A stretch of 64,000 bases of DNA from Podocnemis expansa (lineage: Eukaryota; Chordata; Testudines; Podocnemididae). Of this stretch, positions 30,385-41,849 are shown one piece after another; the first letter of the stretch is position 1; each line of letters opens with the position of its first letter. Below the pieces are notes generated by a model that had not been told where the DNA came from, did not search any database, and saw only the letters and a list, made by a program, of their open reading frames with translations. Location of the stretch: the NCBI GenBank assembly GCA_007922195.1, contig ML681971.1:17285066-17349065 (forward strand). The letters run 5' to 3'. The translations under genes were made by a program, and so were the position numbers.

Positions 30385-31068
30385 GAGCACTGCTCACATC
30401 ATTCAGTTACAGGTGTCTACGTGCCACAGTAGCTCGGAAAGTCTTTAGACGGAGGTGAATGGTGCCATGGTGGTACCAATGTTGATGCTGATTGTAGCTT
30501 TGGGGTCTGTGCCAGGGATTGGTGGTGGGTGGCGTCTGGTGGAGGAGTCACCCATGGTGCCAGCAGAGCGCTTGTGGCTTGGGCAGCATCAGAGGTGGGC
30601 GCGCAGTCCTCTGTGAGAGTAAGTGCAGCTCTCTCTCCCTGCAAGTCCTGTGTTTGAAGGACTTGTAAATAGAACAATTCTCTGTGAGGTGTGACTCACC
30701 AAGGCATGCAAGGCATTTCTCTTGGGGATCATCAAGTGGGAAGGCTTTGCAACACGACGGACACAGTTTAAACCCCGGTATTTTAATTTCTGACCAAAAA
30801 GGGTGACAGGCACTTGCTTGTGCAAGTTTTTGGCTGATCTGAAAAAGTCGTTGAGGGCAGAAAAGGGAACTGGGAGGGTCAGGGTCATGATCACCTCTCT
30901 AGCTGCGTTTGTGGCACAGAGGGGATGTTGGCTGTGTGCCCTGACCTGACAGGCTAAGGCTAAAGACTTTCTGAGCTACTGTGTGCTGTGGCCTGTAGAC
31001 ACCTGTAACTGAATATAGATGAGTGGCCCACCTCGACAAAGGACAGTTACTGGTAAGTAACCCACTGT
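30385..31068 (-). mobile_element. Small DIRS-like element with inverted ends
   Basis: The left part (GTGTCTACGTGCCACAGTAG, from about 30413) and right part (AGCTACTGTGTGCTGTGGCC ... GTAGACACCTGTAACTGAAT, to about 31017) are inverted copies. The right end also has GTTACTGGTAAGTAACCC, shared with the 5.3-kb element at 46-51 kb. On the minus strand between them a frame resembles the zinc-knuckle-like part of a DIRS ORF1 protein: CLACLGESH, C.IC.SF. The copy seems internally deleted, keeping both ends and a piece of ORF1. Confidence 0.6.
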
Positions 31069-31799
31069 TCCTGTTGCTGGAGTGCTGCTAAAAAGTCAGC
31101 ACCCCACCTCCTACCGCAGTGATCCTCCCAGGGGGGTGGGACAGATCACAATGTTGCCATAAAGCAGTAAGTGTGTTACAGAGAGCCAGGTCTAGCTGGA
31201 GTGGGCTTATGGGCCATGCAGAGTTGCAATATGCAGCCAAGTGTGTTATGAGGCCTCCAAGCTGTTGAGAACTGCTGTAACATGGTCTACCCTGGCTCCA
31301 GGGGCCCTGTATGTACCCCTCTTTGAAAGGGGCAGGCCTTGGGTGGGAATCCATAGCACTGGCTCCTGGGCCCAGCCTACAGTGTACGGACACAGCCAGA
31401 GCCAGGACTGGTCCTTGTGGGCGTCTGCTGCTGCCAAGCCACCTGCCTTGGGCCAGCCAGCCAGCCTCTCCCCTGCTCCTGGTAGTCAGGCAGCCGAGGG
31501 GCCTGGTCTGGCTGTGTCCAGGAGGGAGCGTAGGCAGGAGGGCTCTGGGTTAGGGATACCAGCTGTCAGGCAAAAGGAAGACATGTCTTCCTTTTTACTT
31601 TCACCACCTGTCTGGCAGGCATTTTAAAATACATGATTTTGTCTGGCTTTTTCCTTATAGGAGTAAAAGGAGGCTAGACTGCCCCAGAATGCTTTTTTTT
31701 TAAAGAGGAAAGTGTTCCAGGCCCCCTAAAACCAGAAGAATATTACATTTTCTCCATGTGTCGTCCTTTTCATACTTCCTTGTCCTCCTTTGCAGGCTT

Positions 31800-32520
31800 T
31801 CGTGGCTCTATCTGAGAGCCCCCCCCTACCAGCCCCCCCCACCCCACCCCACCCCACCAGCCGGGCTTCAGGGCCAACCCCGCTCACAAAGCCCCGCCCC
31901 TCCCAGGCTGGCCGGCCCCTGACTGGGCGAGCGCGCGGGAGGGGCTGCGCTCCGCGTTGCGACCCGCCGTCCGCGAGCGAATCTTGTCCCACCCGCGCCG
32001 CCGTCGGCGGCCGGCCGGGGCGAGAGGGGACGTGACGGCTGCGTTCCCGGAAGCAGGGCGGGCGGGGCGAGGAGGACGGACGTTGTCGGAGCAACCGCCC
32101 GCCCAGCCCCTCGCCGGGTCGGAGAATGGTGCAGAGCCGGCCGCCCCGCCGCCGCCTGTGAGCCCGGCTGCCGCCTCCGGGCCCCGCCGCGCCCGGCCCG
32201 GGGGCCCCTTCAGCCTGCGCTGCCGGTAAGGGGCGGGCGGTGCCTGAGGCGGCCGCGCGCCGGGCTGCTCCTCCCCCCGGCGGGCAGCGCCGTGCACACG
32301 CGCCGGGCAGGTCCTAGGCCCGGGCCGGGCTGTCGGCGCCGGCGTCTCTCGCCTCCCTGAGGCCGCTGGGGTCGCAGCTCGCGGGGCGGGGCTGGGGCTG
32401 CAGCCTCCCGCGCTGGCGGGGCCGTTGCGCGTGGCTGTGTACGTCGGTGACCGGCGGCTCCGGGGGCCTCACTGGGTCTCGTCTCTCGAATTTGGCGGCT
32501 GGGAGTCTCCATGGAAATTT
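31800..32520 (+). promoter_or_regulatory. TMEM248: CpG island promoter of TMEM248
   Basis: A sharp block of very GC-rich, CpG-dense sequence stands out against the AT-rich flanks. There is no TATA box. Candidate sites are a CRE-like CGTGACGG at 32031, an ETS-type CCCGGAAG at 32047 and repeated GGGCGG (Sp1-type) at about 32056-32067. This is a typical housekeeping promoter next to the non-coding first exon. The many open frames across it are composition artefacts. Confidence 0.75.
32060..32225 (+). other. TMEM248: TMEM248 non-coding first exon (predicted)
   Basis: A strong donor, CTGCCG then GTAAGG at 32226, lies in the CpG island, followed by a G-rich intron start. TMEM248 coding begins at 56178 in an exon with an acceptor at 56158-56159, so an upstream non-coding exon is required. 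The 5' limit is a guess, since no start site is visible. Confidence 0.5.
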
Positions 32521-32739
32521 AATGGGCCTGTTTAACATTCGCAAATAAGGCTGGGCTCATCCGGGGTCGTTAGGTTGATCTTAACTGAGTTTGGTTTGCG
32601 TGGTGTGGGTTTTAGCGTTCAGGAGCTGCAATAGCTAATTGATCTCTGCTCAGTTTAAAAATACCCCGCCCCCCAATCTTCTACAACCCGGACGGTAGCA
32701 AAACTGCTTCAGACTCCGATATCCTAAGTGTTTCAGGAA

Positions 32740-32835
32740 AACAGAAGTTCTGTGCCGCTTTCAAAGGCCAACAGATTTATTTACTGATGAATCAATTTGT
32801 TAAAGTGCCATCAGACTCTCTGGTTGTTTTACTAA
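32740..32835. repeat. Short palindromic SINE fragment
   Basis: GAAGTTCTGTGCCGCTTTC and CAACAGATTTATTTA are followed by AATTTGTTAAAGTGCCATC and AGACTCTCTGGTTGTTTTAC, the same SINE body first forward and then reversed with most of the loop missing. Diverged, with unclear ends. Confidence 0.5.
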
Positions 32836-32878
32836 GTAGACTTAGCTCCTAAGTAGTAGCAGTGTTAAGTTGTTTAGT

Positions 32879-33065
32879 TTGTGAGGTTTAGCTGTGTTAG
32901 TCTGGTCCAGCAAAACAAACAAGAAGTCTGATGGCACTTTCAAAGACTAACCATTTAATTTATCTCATGAGCTTTTGTGGGAGAAAATAAAATAGGATTT
33001 TCTCCCATGAAAGCTCGTGCAAGAAATAAACTTGTTAGTTGTTAAAAGTGCCACCACATTCATTG
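32879..33065 (+). repeat. Palindromic SINE copy
   Basis: The tRNA-like head (TTTAGCTGTGTTAGTCTGG) leads into the forward body (GATGGCACTTTCAAAGACTA, GAGCTTTTGTGGGAGAAAAT). After a short spacer the body returns in reverse (GGATTTTCTCCCATGAAAGC, TTAAAAGTGCCACCACATTC). The two arms would pair as an RNA or DNA hairpin of roughly 70 bp. Confidence 0.75.
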
Positions 33066-33324
33066 TTTGGCTTAGTTTCTTTACTACATATACATTATTG
33101 ATAGTGTTTTGCTTCTGACTCATAAATGTACAGGTGATGCTTTATGTCAGTTTTTATACACAGATGGTGTATCTGAAGCAGGGCTGCTAGATACCTAGAG
33201 TTCAGTTTGAGCCATGTCTCAGTCATAGATATGGATACTCTGGGAAACATGCCTGAATGTAGAGGGAAGGACTAGATTACAAAACAAATGTTTCTCCTCC
33301 TTCTTCTCCCTTATAATTTGTTTC

Positions 33325-33440
33325 TAAAGACTTGCCTACAGGGGGAGGTTTACTGGTATAATTACATCACTGGAATTATACTGGTATAACTGTAGCTGAA
33401 TAAGTGCCCTGGTAAATTTCCCTGTGTAAAGAAGTCTTAA
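33325..33440. mobile_element. Small MITE-like element
   Basis: The ends TAAAGACTTGCCTACAGGG and CCCTGTGTAAAGAAGTCTTA are imperfect inverted repeats, and the middle has repeated ACTGGTATAA motifs in both orientations. Size 116 bp; no coding capacity; target duplication uncertain. Confidence 0.5.
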
Positions 33441-36400
33441 ATCCAGATACGAGGCCAAGTAGGATTGCTTTTACAGGTCCTTGTCAAACTTTTGAAAACT
33501 TAAGTTGACTTAATAGTCACAACTGAATGTGTACAATTAGTTAGCACTGCCTTTTCTGATTCAACTTTAATACATTTTAGAAAAACAGATCATGTTTTTG
33601 GGATTGTACAATGGACATGGCACCTTTTATCTCTAGGTTGAATTTGGCCCAGGTTGCTGTACTAATATCATTACCATCTCATGGGTTTTCATTGGCCTAT
33701 GTGAAATGGCCTAATGGCTTCAATCCAATGTCTACTGGGCAGGTGTCCACCTAACAATTGGCAGACACGGTATACCAACCAAGGATTAAGTTGGATTTGG
33801 AGATGACAATCTTTGACTGTAGATGCTGTCCCTTTAGGTCAGGATTGAGGCGTTTGGGCAGGGTGGTGCTGCTCCTTTCAGGGCTTTATTGGCTTTCAGT
33901 GAGTCGTCTTCCTATTGCTGTGGAAGTGTGATTCTCATGCTTCATTTATTCTCATGCTTCATTTTAAATATTTTTTTTGAAATCTAGTAATATGTGAAGA
34001 GGAAATTATTTTTTTCAGTTAAAAAAAGGGAGGGGTGAGAGTTGTACGTGCATCCGCAGACGAGAACAACCAGACTTCAGTATTATCTGGCTAAGCTAGA
34101 TGCATCTAGCAATGGACGGGAAACTGAAAAATACCACTGCCACTGAACAGATATTGTACTATGATAATGCAGTGTCATTTTTAGGATTCATTGAGTGTTC
34201 CTGTATCTTTGGGCGCTTTTTCAATAGGAACACCGTACAAATTTATATTTGGTTAAAAGGAGTTTAGACATTTTCCTTAAACATTTACATGTCTGAGCAA
34301 ATAAAGGAGAATTTCCGGTGTCTTTTTGGGTAAAATAGCACTTCATGGGATTTCAGGATGACACAGATCTGCTGCTTCTCACCCCTCCTCTCTTTGCAAA
34401 AGCAAGCACATGTTGCAAGCTCTGTTGAAGAGGACCAGCCTGAGTACTGCATAAAGCAGGGGACTGAAAGTCACAATTTCTAGGTTTTGTTCCTAATACA
34501 AACTTGTTTTGTAGCCTTACCTTTTTTTGCACTGAATCAAGCACAAGATGTCAGACTACATCAGTAGTATGGGAAGGATATGATGTTTCTGGAATTGCTA
34601 TGCATATGGGGTGTCTGGTTTAGTGGCATACTATCAGTAATTTCTTCTTTGTTTTCTCTGTGCGAAACATTTTTTCCTCTTCTTGCCAACTTCCTGGCAC
34701 TCCTGTGTTCATTAATAATCCACTTTGCTGATAAATCCATTATCTGGATCACTTATGGAAAGTGAAACCCCATTTCAATGGGTGATATTGTGGCACTAAT
34801 TCTTCATGGTGTAAAATCTTCCATACAGCTGTAATCTCTGTAAATCAAGGCAATTTCTCTGTCATTGCAAATGATATCTATGCTTTTTTGCCCTCAGGAT
34901 CTTGGCAAATGTAATCAGTAATCAAAATGATGGGTAAGTGTATCAGAAAACTGCCTCCCACCATTAAATAGTTTGCTATTTAGTTGAAATCCCCTCATTT
35001 GCTTAAAAGCTTTTTCCTTGAACAGTAACCTTTGAGAAGCGTTGAGGTAGTAATGCCTATATCTCCATTTTTACCAAGATTTGATTCTTTTAACCATTTT
35101 TGAAAAGATGTTTCTGCTGCTTTCTTGTTAATTTTCCATTGGTATAACCAGATTTTATTTAGTACAGGGTTTTTTGTTCATTTGGCCTAATCAAAAAGGA
35201 ATAGAAAAATACATTCTAAATAGATGCTGCACAGCAGCTTTGGCCACAGATGTGACGTAGAATGGAGATAGCCTGCAAGAGTGATTTTTGTGTTTTAAAC
35301 ACCCTTTGGGGGGATTACATATAGAATGCCTAAAAATAGCAGAGCTAAAGGGGCAACTCAGCATGTAAGTGATCATTCATAAACCTACTTCCTTTTTTCT
35401 TTACAAGGCTGAAGATTGGGGTTTTTTTTGTTTTGTTTTGTTTCTTTTGCTAAATATCCTATTTCTTATGAATATAAGCTCAGTTTCTACAATTGGATCT
35501 ATTAGCATGGACCACCCACTTCCACATAGACCTCCAGTGAAGCTTGCATCGTGAGTCTGATATTAGGATTGGAGCTATGGTAATTTTTAACAGAAAAGTG
35601 CTGATCAGCTGCCAAGTGCGAGTTGACATGAGCCAGTATGAAATCTAGCTGTGAGTTACTAACTGTGGGATCACATTCTGGAAATGCATGCACAGCAGAA
35701 ATACTCCGTTTCCATTAAAATCAGAAAGACGTTCAGTGATTCATGAGAACAAGGAAAGATAGGAAAGAGCCTAGAAAGAGCTGAGATTAACTGCATAGCT
35801 GGAGATAATGGAAGCGTCTTTTGTGCATACACAGATGCACTTTAAGTTGCTAATAAGACAAAAACATCCCTTTATGTTTGGCTGTAGTGCTGTGACTATC
35901 TTAAGCCAGCGTTGTAATTAGGTTTTTTAAAACCTATCTGTCTTGCTAAACAAGCCTTGATTCCTGATCTTGTTCTTCACTTTGTGAAAGTGTTTTGCCT
36001 ATCGCCGCCCCCCCCCCCCCCAGTGATCAAGGGTACAGAAAGGAGCGCAAGGGTCACTTGAACATTAAAAAAGGCTGTGCATTGGAAGATTTACAGTCAA
36101 TTTGAGCCTTGATGTGAAGATCTCAGCACACCTGTACCAGGCAGCTATGCTTGCCATCTGTTACTGATAAAACTTTTAAAGCCATTCAGTTTCATCCAAC
36201 TGGGACTTGGGTGTGATTTCAACAGGATGAACAGAAACATCTGGCCAACTCTTAAATTCTTAGTCTTCACCCATTAAGATCAGTGGTGGAAAGAGAAAAC
36301 AAAATTACACAAATTAATAGAGGAAAGCATTTTTCTCTTACTTCACATTTTTCAGAGCACCACAAAGTTCTGAAATTCCGGCAGAAAAAAGGAATGTTTT

Positions 36401-37515
36401 TCATCTACAACCTGCTTTCACTGCTGCAACAAGTTAATTTCAAAAGTAGAAATACTAATTCAATAATAAAAAAAAAATATTTTTGGTAAGTTAAAAGGTC
36501 AGACTTCTGGGTGAGTTTGGGGACTTTTGTGTTTTGTTTTAGTTTGTGGTTTATGAGTTTTGCTTTTTGTGTCAGCTTGGAGTCGCTGCCCGACTGGGGC
36601 CTTGGTGCCTATTGCAACTTTGAGGGTATGTTGCATATTGAGCATTCCAGTGCCTTTAGGTTCAGAAGTATTAAATCAAATTATTGTCTTGATGTTAGTC
36701 AGTCTCTAGAGTAGCATTTTAAAAGCCACTGGTATTCTTAGCAATTGCAACAGGCAGTGTAAATTGTTGATCCTTGAGCGTTGTCTTGAGAGAAGAGAAG
36801 TGAACTTAATATTTGAAATATTTTTTGTACCTGGAAAAAAATCCTGTTCTTGAACTGTGAAGATTCTCTTTTGAGATCACCCACTGTTTCTTCATGTTTA
36901 TATTACTTATGGATGGTTTGTTAGGATAATCACAGTTCAGCTGATTTTTCTTTGCTTTTTTATTTGTGTATAGATGGCACACAACATTATTTTAATTCCA
37001 AGTGGTTCACTCCAATGGGACCTGTTTCCTAACTGCCATTATACTGTTAGTAATGGAACATCATGGAAAGCTTTGCTGATTGTTTAAAAAAAAAAAAAAG
37101 ACTAAAATGTAGTGGGATTATTAGATTTAGGAAATAAATGAGATCTTAATGCGACATTGTCGAGGTGGGTTGGCCAGAACTGACCTATGCACCCAAGTGT
37201 TACACTCATAAACAAACTAGGTGAGTGTGGTCTAAATGAAATTACTATAACAGGGAAGCAAAAGTGGTTGAAAGACTGTATTCAGAGTTCAGTTTTTCTC
37301 TAAGTGGGTGACTTACCCAGTGGGATCCCACACAGGTACCTGGGTCAGGTACTATTCAATATTTTCATTAATGTCTTGGAGAAGAGGGTGGAGGTGTGTG
37401 TCACAAAAACGTGTGGATGACACCAAGCTGGGAGAAGTATATTGTACTTCAGAGGATTGAATTAACTACTAAATAACCTTGACAATTTGCAGAACTAGCG
37501 TGCAGTCTGCAATAT

Positions 37516-38741
37516 AGAATCATAGAATCATAGGGTTGGAAGGGACCCCACGAGGTCATCTAGTCCAACCCCCTGCCAAAAAAAGCAGGACCACTCCCAT
37601 TAGATCATCCCAGTCAGTGTTTTGTCCAGCTGGGACTTGAACACCTCCAGAGATGGAGATTCCACCACCTCCCTAGGCAGCTTATTCCAATGCTTCACCA
37701 CTCGCCTAGTAAGGAAGTTTTTCCTAATATCCAGCCTGGACCGCCCCAGCTGTAACTTGAAACCATTGCTTCTTGTTCTGCCCTCTGTTACTACTGAGAA
37801 CAGTCGAGCTCCCTCCTCCTTGGAGCAACCCTTCAAGTAGTTGAAGGTTGCTATCAAATCCCCCCTCAGTCTTCTCTTCTGCAGGCTAAATAAGCCTAGT
37901 TCCTTCAGTCTTTCTTCATAGGGCTTGTGCTCCAGCCCTTTGATCATTTTGGTTGCCCTCCTCTGGACTCTCTCTAATTTGTCCATGTCCTTTTTGTAGT
38001 GGGGAGCCCAAAACTGGACACAGTATTCCAGATGTGGCCTCACTAGTGCAGAATAGAGGGGAATGATCACATCCCTTGATCTGCTGGTAACACTTCTTCT
38101 GATGCAGCCCAGTATGCCATTGGCCTTTTTGGCAGCAAGAGCACACTGCTGACTCATGTCCAGCTTCCCATCCACCATGACTCCCAGGTCCTTTTCTCCA
38201 GTGCTGCTATTTAGCTGATCACTCCCCAGCCTGTGGCAGTACATGGGGTTTTTTCGTCCCAAGTGCAGGATTTTACACTTATCCTTGTTGAACCTCATGA
38301 GATTCCTCTTGGCCCACTGCTCCAATTTGTCTAGGTCTCCCTGAATCCTGTCCCTGCCCTCTAGGGTGTCTACCGTTCCCCCCAGTTTGGTATCATCTGC
38401 AAACTTACTAAGTGTGCAATCTATCCCATCATCCAGATCATTAATGAAAACATTGAACAGAACTGGCCCCAGGACCGACCCCTGGGGCACACCACTTGTT
38501 ACTGCCTGCCAACTTGACATGGAGCCATTGATTCCTACACGCTGAAACCGTTGTTCTAGCCAGTTTTCTATCCACCTTACAGTCCATGCATCTAACCCAT
38601 ACTTCCTTAATTTGCCAATGAGAATGCTGTGGGAAACCGTATCAAAAGCCTTGCTAAAGTCAAGGTATATCACATCAACGGCTCTTCCCGCATCCACAAA
38701 TCCAGTCATCTCATCATAGAAGGCGATGAGGTTGGTCAGGC
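37516..38741 (-). mobile_element. Young 5'-truncated CR1 LINE
   Basis: A 1.2-kb minus-strand CR1 with its 3' terminus at 37516 (ATAGAATCATAGAATCATAG). It is truncated in the reverse transcriptase domain, which is usual for CR1. The remaining coding region is uninterrupted (see the CDS entry), so it is much younger than the copy at 17-19.8 kb. It sits inside an older CR1 of opposite orientation. Confidence 0.93.
37600..38709 (-). pseudogene. CR1 reverse transcriptase, C-terminal part, frame intact
   Basis: An open frame of 369 residues that is only the C-terminal part of the CR1 ORF2 protein; endonuclease and early RT motifs are missing through 5' truncation. It starts within the RT palm: [18 protein letters not shown] (motif A), [20 protein letters not shown] (motif B), then [11 protein letters not shown] (motif C with the catalytic FADD), and the thumb and C-terminal regions ending in KTLTGMI. 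No stop or frameshift occurs in 1.1 kb. The true start is absent, so no functional protein is expected; it is listed as a truncated gene. Confidence 0.93.
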
Positions 38742-39061
38742 ATTGAATAAAGGCAAGTGCAAAGTATTACATTTGAAAAGGAAAAATCAAGTCCAAGATG
38801 AGGACTAACTGACAAGTCAGTAGTGGAGCTGGGAAGGATTTGGTGGTGGTAGTGGATCACAAATGTAACCTGAGTCAGCAAAATGCTGCAGTTATGGAAG
38901 AAGGCAATTCTGAGGTGTAGAAATGCAAATCTTCTGTGTAAGACATGGAAGGTACTTGTCATACATTGCACTGCTAAAACTTCAGCTAGACTGTTGTCCA
39001 GTTCTGAGCACCACACCTTAAAGACATGGATAAACTGGGGAGAGCGCCGAGGAGAGCAGCC

Positions 39062-39095
<34 letters not shown>

Positions 39096-39413
39096 GTGCA
39101 ACTGTCCTGACCTTAGAGCAATGGTTTCTTAAGTTTAGACTTGAAGGGGGGAAAAGACAGCAGTGGGAGAACCTGTTCAGTGATGACATATGTTAAGAAC
39201 TGTTATAACAAGATGCTGATCTGTTTTTCTCCATGTCTGCAGAAGGTAGGACAAGAAATAATAGGCTTAATCAGCAGCAAAGGAGATTTAGGTTGGATAT
39301 TAGAAGAAAATTTCTAACTATAAGGATAGATTGCTGAAATAAATTATCAAGGGAGGTGGTGGAATCCCATCATTGAAAGTTTTTAAGAACAGGCTGGAAA
39401 ACACCTTGCCAAG

Positions 39414-39670
39414 TTCCAAAGGGGCAGCCATGTTAGTCTAGTCCAGCAAAAAACAAAACAAAACAAAAAAAACCCGAGGAGTTCTGTGGCACTTAAAGAC
39501 TAACAGATTTATTTTTCGCATGACCTTTTGTGGGAGAAAATCCCACTTCATCAAAGCATCTGACAAAGCAGGATTTTCTCCCACAAAACCTCATGTGAAA
39601 AATAAATCTGTTAGTCTTGAAGTGCTGCAGGACTCCTTGTGGTTTTGTTTTGTTTTTGTTTTTGTTTTTT
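39414..39670 (+). repeat. Palindromic SINE inserted in the older CR1
   Basis: Head (GGGGCAGCCATGTTAGTCTA), forward body (GGAGTTCTGTGGCACTTAAA to CCCACTTCATCAAAGC), then the body reversed (GGATTTTCTCCCACAAAACC, CTGTTAGTCTTGAAGTGCTG, GCAGGACTCCTTGTGG) with a T/G-rich tail. Flanks GCTGGAAAACACCTTGCC (left, about 39394) and GCTGGACAAACACCTGTC (right, 39671) look like a roughly 18-nt duplicated target derived from the CR1 consensus, so the palindrome inserted as a unit. Confidence 0.75.
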
Positions 39671-40675
39671 TGCTGGACAAACACCTGTCAGAGTTGGTGT
39701 CTAGGTAAACTTAGTTCTGTCTCAGCATGGGGTGCGGGAAGAGGGTGGACAGAAAGACCTCTCCAGGTCCCTTACAGCCCTCCATTTTTTATGATACTCT
39801 GACCTTTATCTCTCTCCTGAGTTTTTTCTCTTTTCAGAGATTTTAGTGCTCTTATTTACTTTTTAAAAGTATTTCCAGACTGGGCTCTAACTGTTTGGTA
39901 TGCACAACAAAAGGGGAAAATGTTTGTAAAGAAATGTACTTCAGTTTCACACTTTGCAAAGAAAGTTTATAAATGCTGAGGCACATCATTTGAAATAATT
40001 ATGGAATGCCTTGACTTGCATCTTTGTTTAAAATTTACATAGTGTTTTTCTTCTTCGTGTGTGTTATTTCATTCTGGGTACCTGCTTCAATGTAACATGC
40101 AGAATTTTATTAATTCAGTTTCTTGGCTATTAATGCCAAGAAATACAGATGTATTATTTCTGTTATGACTCACTTCATTGGTTTTTTGTTCTTTGGAACA
40201 GATTTCATGATTTTTCTTATTTATAAGTTGCTCTTGAATAACTTGTTGACCTAGTTTCAAGGTACTCTGCCTTATCCATTTTCATACATTAATTGACAGG
40301 TATTGAGAATTATGCTCATTGGAGATTGTGGCATTCTGTCTGTCCCAGTGCTGACAAAGGCAGGGAGAAAATGACTGTTTCATTGTCTTTTGCAAATCTA
40401 GGCTAGTCACTAACACTGTATTTGTCTGGGCACAGATCTTAGCTTTAACTGTGCATTTCCATGCCTTAATATGTTTGATTTTTTTGAAAATTATCACCTT
40501 TACTCTAGATTTCCTGTGTTTATAATGCCTAAGTTTTGGGTGACCTATGGCATCCCTATAACATTTTTTTTGTACTTGCAGCTGAAAGTGCAGATTAGTA
40601 ACCTGCTGTTACAGTATGACTTGATCCCACATCTTACACTCCCTTGCATTTATTTTCATCCCATTCTGTAAGTTC

Positions 40676-40810
40676 CCCCATCTTCAGAGCATCTGATGAA
40701 GTGGGATTTTTCTCCCATGAAAGCTCATGCAATAAATCTTAGTTTTTAAGTGCCACAGGACTCCTTGCTTCTTTTGCGGAACTAGACTAACACGGCTGCC
40801 CCTTTGAAAC
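40676..40810 (-). repeat. tRNA-type SINE, monomer
   Basis: Minus-strand copy. On the + strand it reads GAGCATCTGATGAAGTGGGA, CTCCCATGAAAGCTCATGC, AAGTGCCACAGGACTCCTTG and the head complement GAACTAGACTAACACGGCTG then CCCCTTTGAA. Both head and 3' end (CATCAGATGC) are present. Confidence 0.85.
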
Positions 40811-41572
40811 ATGTTAATGTAGTTTTTAAAATCTTGAATGTATCTCAATATTGACAAAAGCAGTGATTTGAAAACAGGGCCAAAGCTCTGGAGTGAAAAT
40901 TATTACTTATCTTTGGTGCCCTATCCAATACAGGACTCATTTTGATCAATATCACAGTCGTTGGATTTTAAAAATCATAAATTTCATGAAATCTGAAATT
41001 GCCCAGGGTTGGAACTGTGAGGGTCCAAATTGAAAAGGGGATTGTGGGGGATGTTTACAAGGCTACTGTTAGGAGAGTTGTGGTTTGTCACCCTTACATC
41101 TGTGCTGCTGCTAGTGGGGGTGCTGCCTTAATAGATGAGCTCCTAATCAGCAGCTGTGCAGCTTCCTGTGGCGGAGGGTGGGTCTCACTTGGTCCTGGAG
41201 CAGCCCTTGCAGGGGAAGATGAAGTCTCATCCTTCTCTAGCCTGTCTAGGGCTAGCAAGGGGAGCCTGATGAAAAGTAGGAATCCCCAGTACTACTCATC
41301 CTCTTCACTAGCGAGGTTTCCTGGAGGAGATTTGATTTCTCAGTCTATGATGTGTTTTTCACTGTTGTAGATTTGTGTGGCCCTACTTATCCAGTTGTGC
41401 TTGAAATCGTATGTAGGTTGCTAAACGTGCACATCTCATGTATAGATATCGTTAATCTTGCATGTGTTAGGCACAATGGAAAGACGTCAGGGACTGCATC
41501 CACTAGCCACTGGAGTCTCTCTTGAAACTTTATTAGTTTGAAAAAAAATAGAAAGAAATCTGATGCTAATGT

Positions 41573-41732
41573 CCAGAGAGAGAGCCGTGTTAGTCTGTGT
41601 ACAGCAAAAACAAGGAGAGTCCAGTAGCACCTTATAGACTAACATTTCTTTGGGCATAAGCTTCCATGGGCTCCAGTCCACTTTGTCAGATGCACCTGAT
41701 GAAGCGGGTTGGAGCCCATGAAAGCTTAAATC
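41573..41732 (+). repeat. tRNA-type SINE, second subfamily, partly palindromic
   Basis: The head GCCGTGTTAGTCTGTGTACA leads to GAGAGTCCAGTAGCACCTTA and ATAAGCTTCCATGGGCTCC. The latter returns inverted as GGAGCCCATGAAAGCTTA at 41711-41728, around a CAGATGCACCTG centre. It is related to the 27.4-kb copy. Like the other palindromes, the anti-arm is in place, but it stops early. Confidence 0.7.
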
Positions 41733-41849
41733 TGATGCTGTCACTTTGCACACCTCTAGCACTATTCCTGTGAGACTCATCAAGTGCCTTGCAGACACTT
41801 AACGAATTGAGTACTCCTCTGAGGCAGTTCTGTTCTTCAGATTAATTAC

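Larger units (their letters stand above)
25486..31780. other. Intergenic region between RABGEF1 and TMEM248
   Basis: No gene is seen. It holds a MIR-like relic, a CR1 end, three SINE copies (27.4, 28.1, 29.2 kb), a GC-rich hAT element and a small DIRS-like relic. 31.1-31.7 kb is moderately GC-rich without a recognised repeat and leads into the TMEM248 CpG island. Confidence 0.7.
37250..39803 (+). mobile_element. Older CR1 LINE (+), split by two later insertions
   Basis: Three pieces belong to one decayed + strand CR1: 37250-37515 (GGTACTATTCAATATTTTCA and GGATGACACCAAGCTGGGA, the RT region), 38742-39413 (AAGTGCAAAGTATTACATTT, GTGGATCACAAATGTAACCT, CAGTTCTGAGCACCACACC) and 39671-39803 (CTGGACAAACACCTGTCAGA, ending at the terminal TTTATGATACTCTG). 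The first gap holds a younger minus-strand CR1 and the second a palindromic SINE. A poly-A run sits at about 39068-39094. Many indels and no usable frame. Confidence 0.8.

Noticed and set aside
31726..32544. Overlapping open frames across the CpG island, both strands
   Set aside because: Composition artefacts of CpG-rich DNA. The region fits a promoter and non-coding first exon; the products are Arg/Pro/Ala-rich without domains.
39493..39708. Two opposite open frames with similar products
   Set aside because: They arise from the palindromic SINE read from both sides, not from genes.
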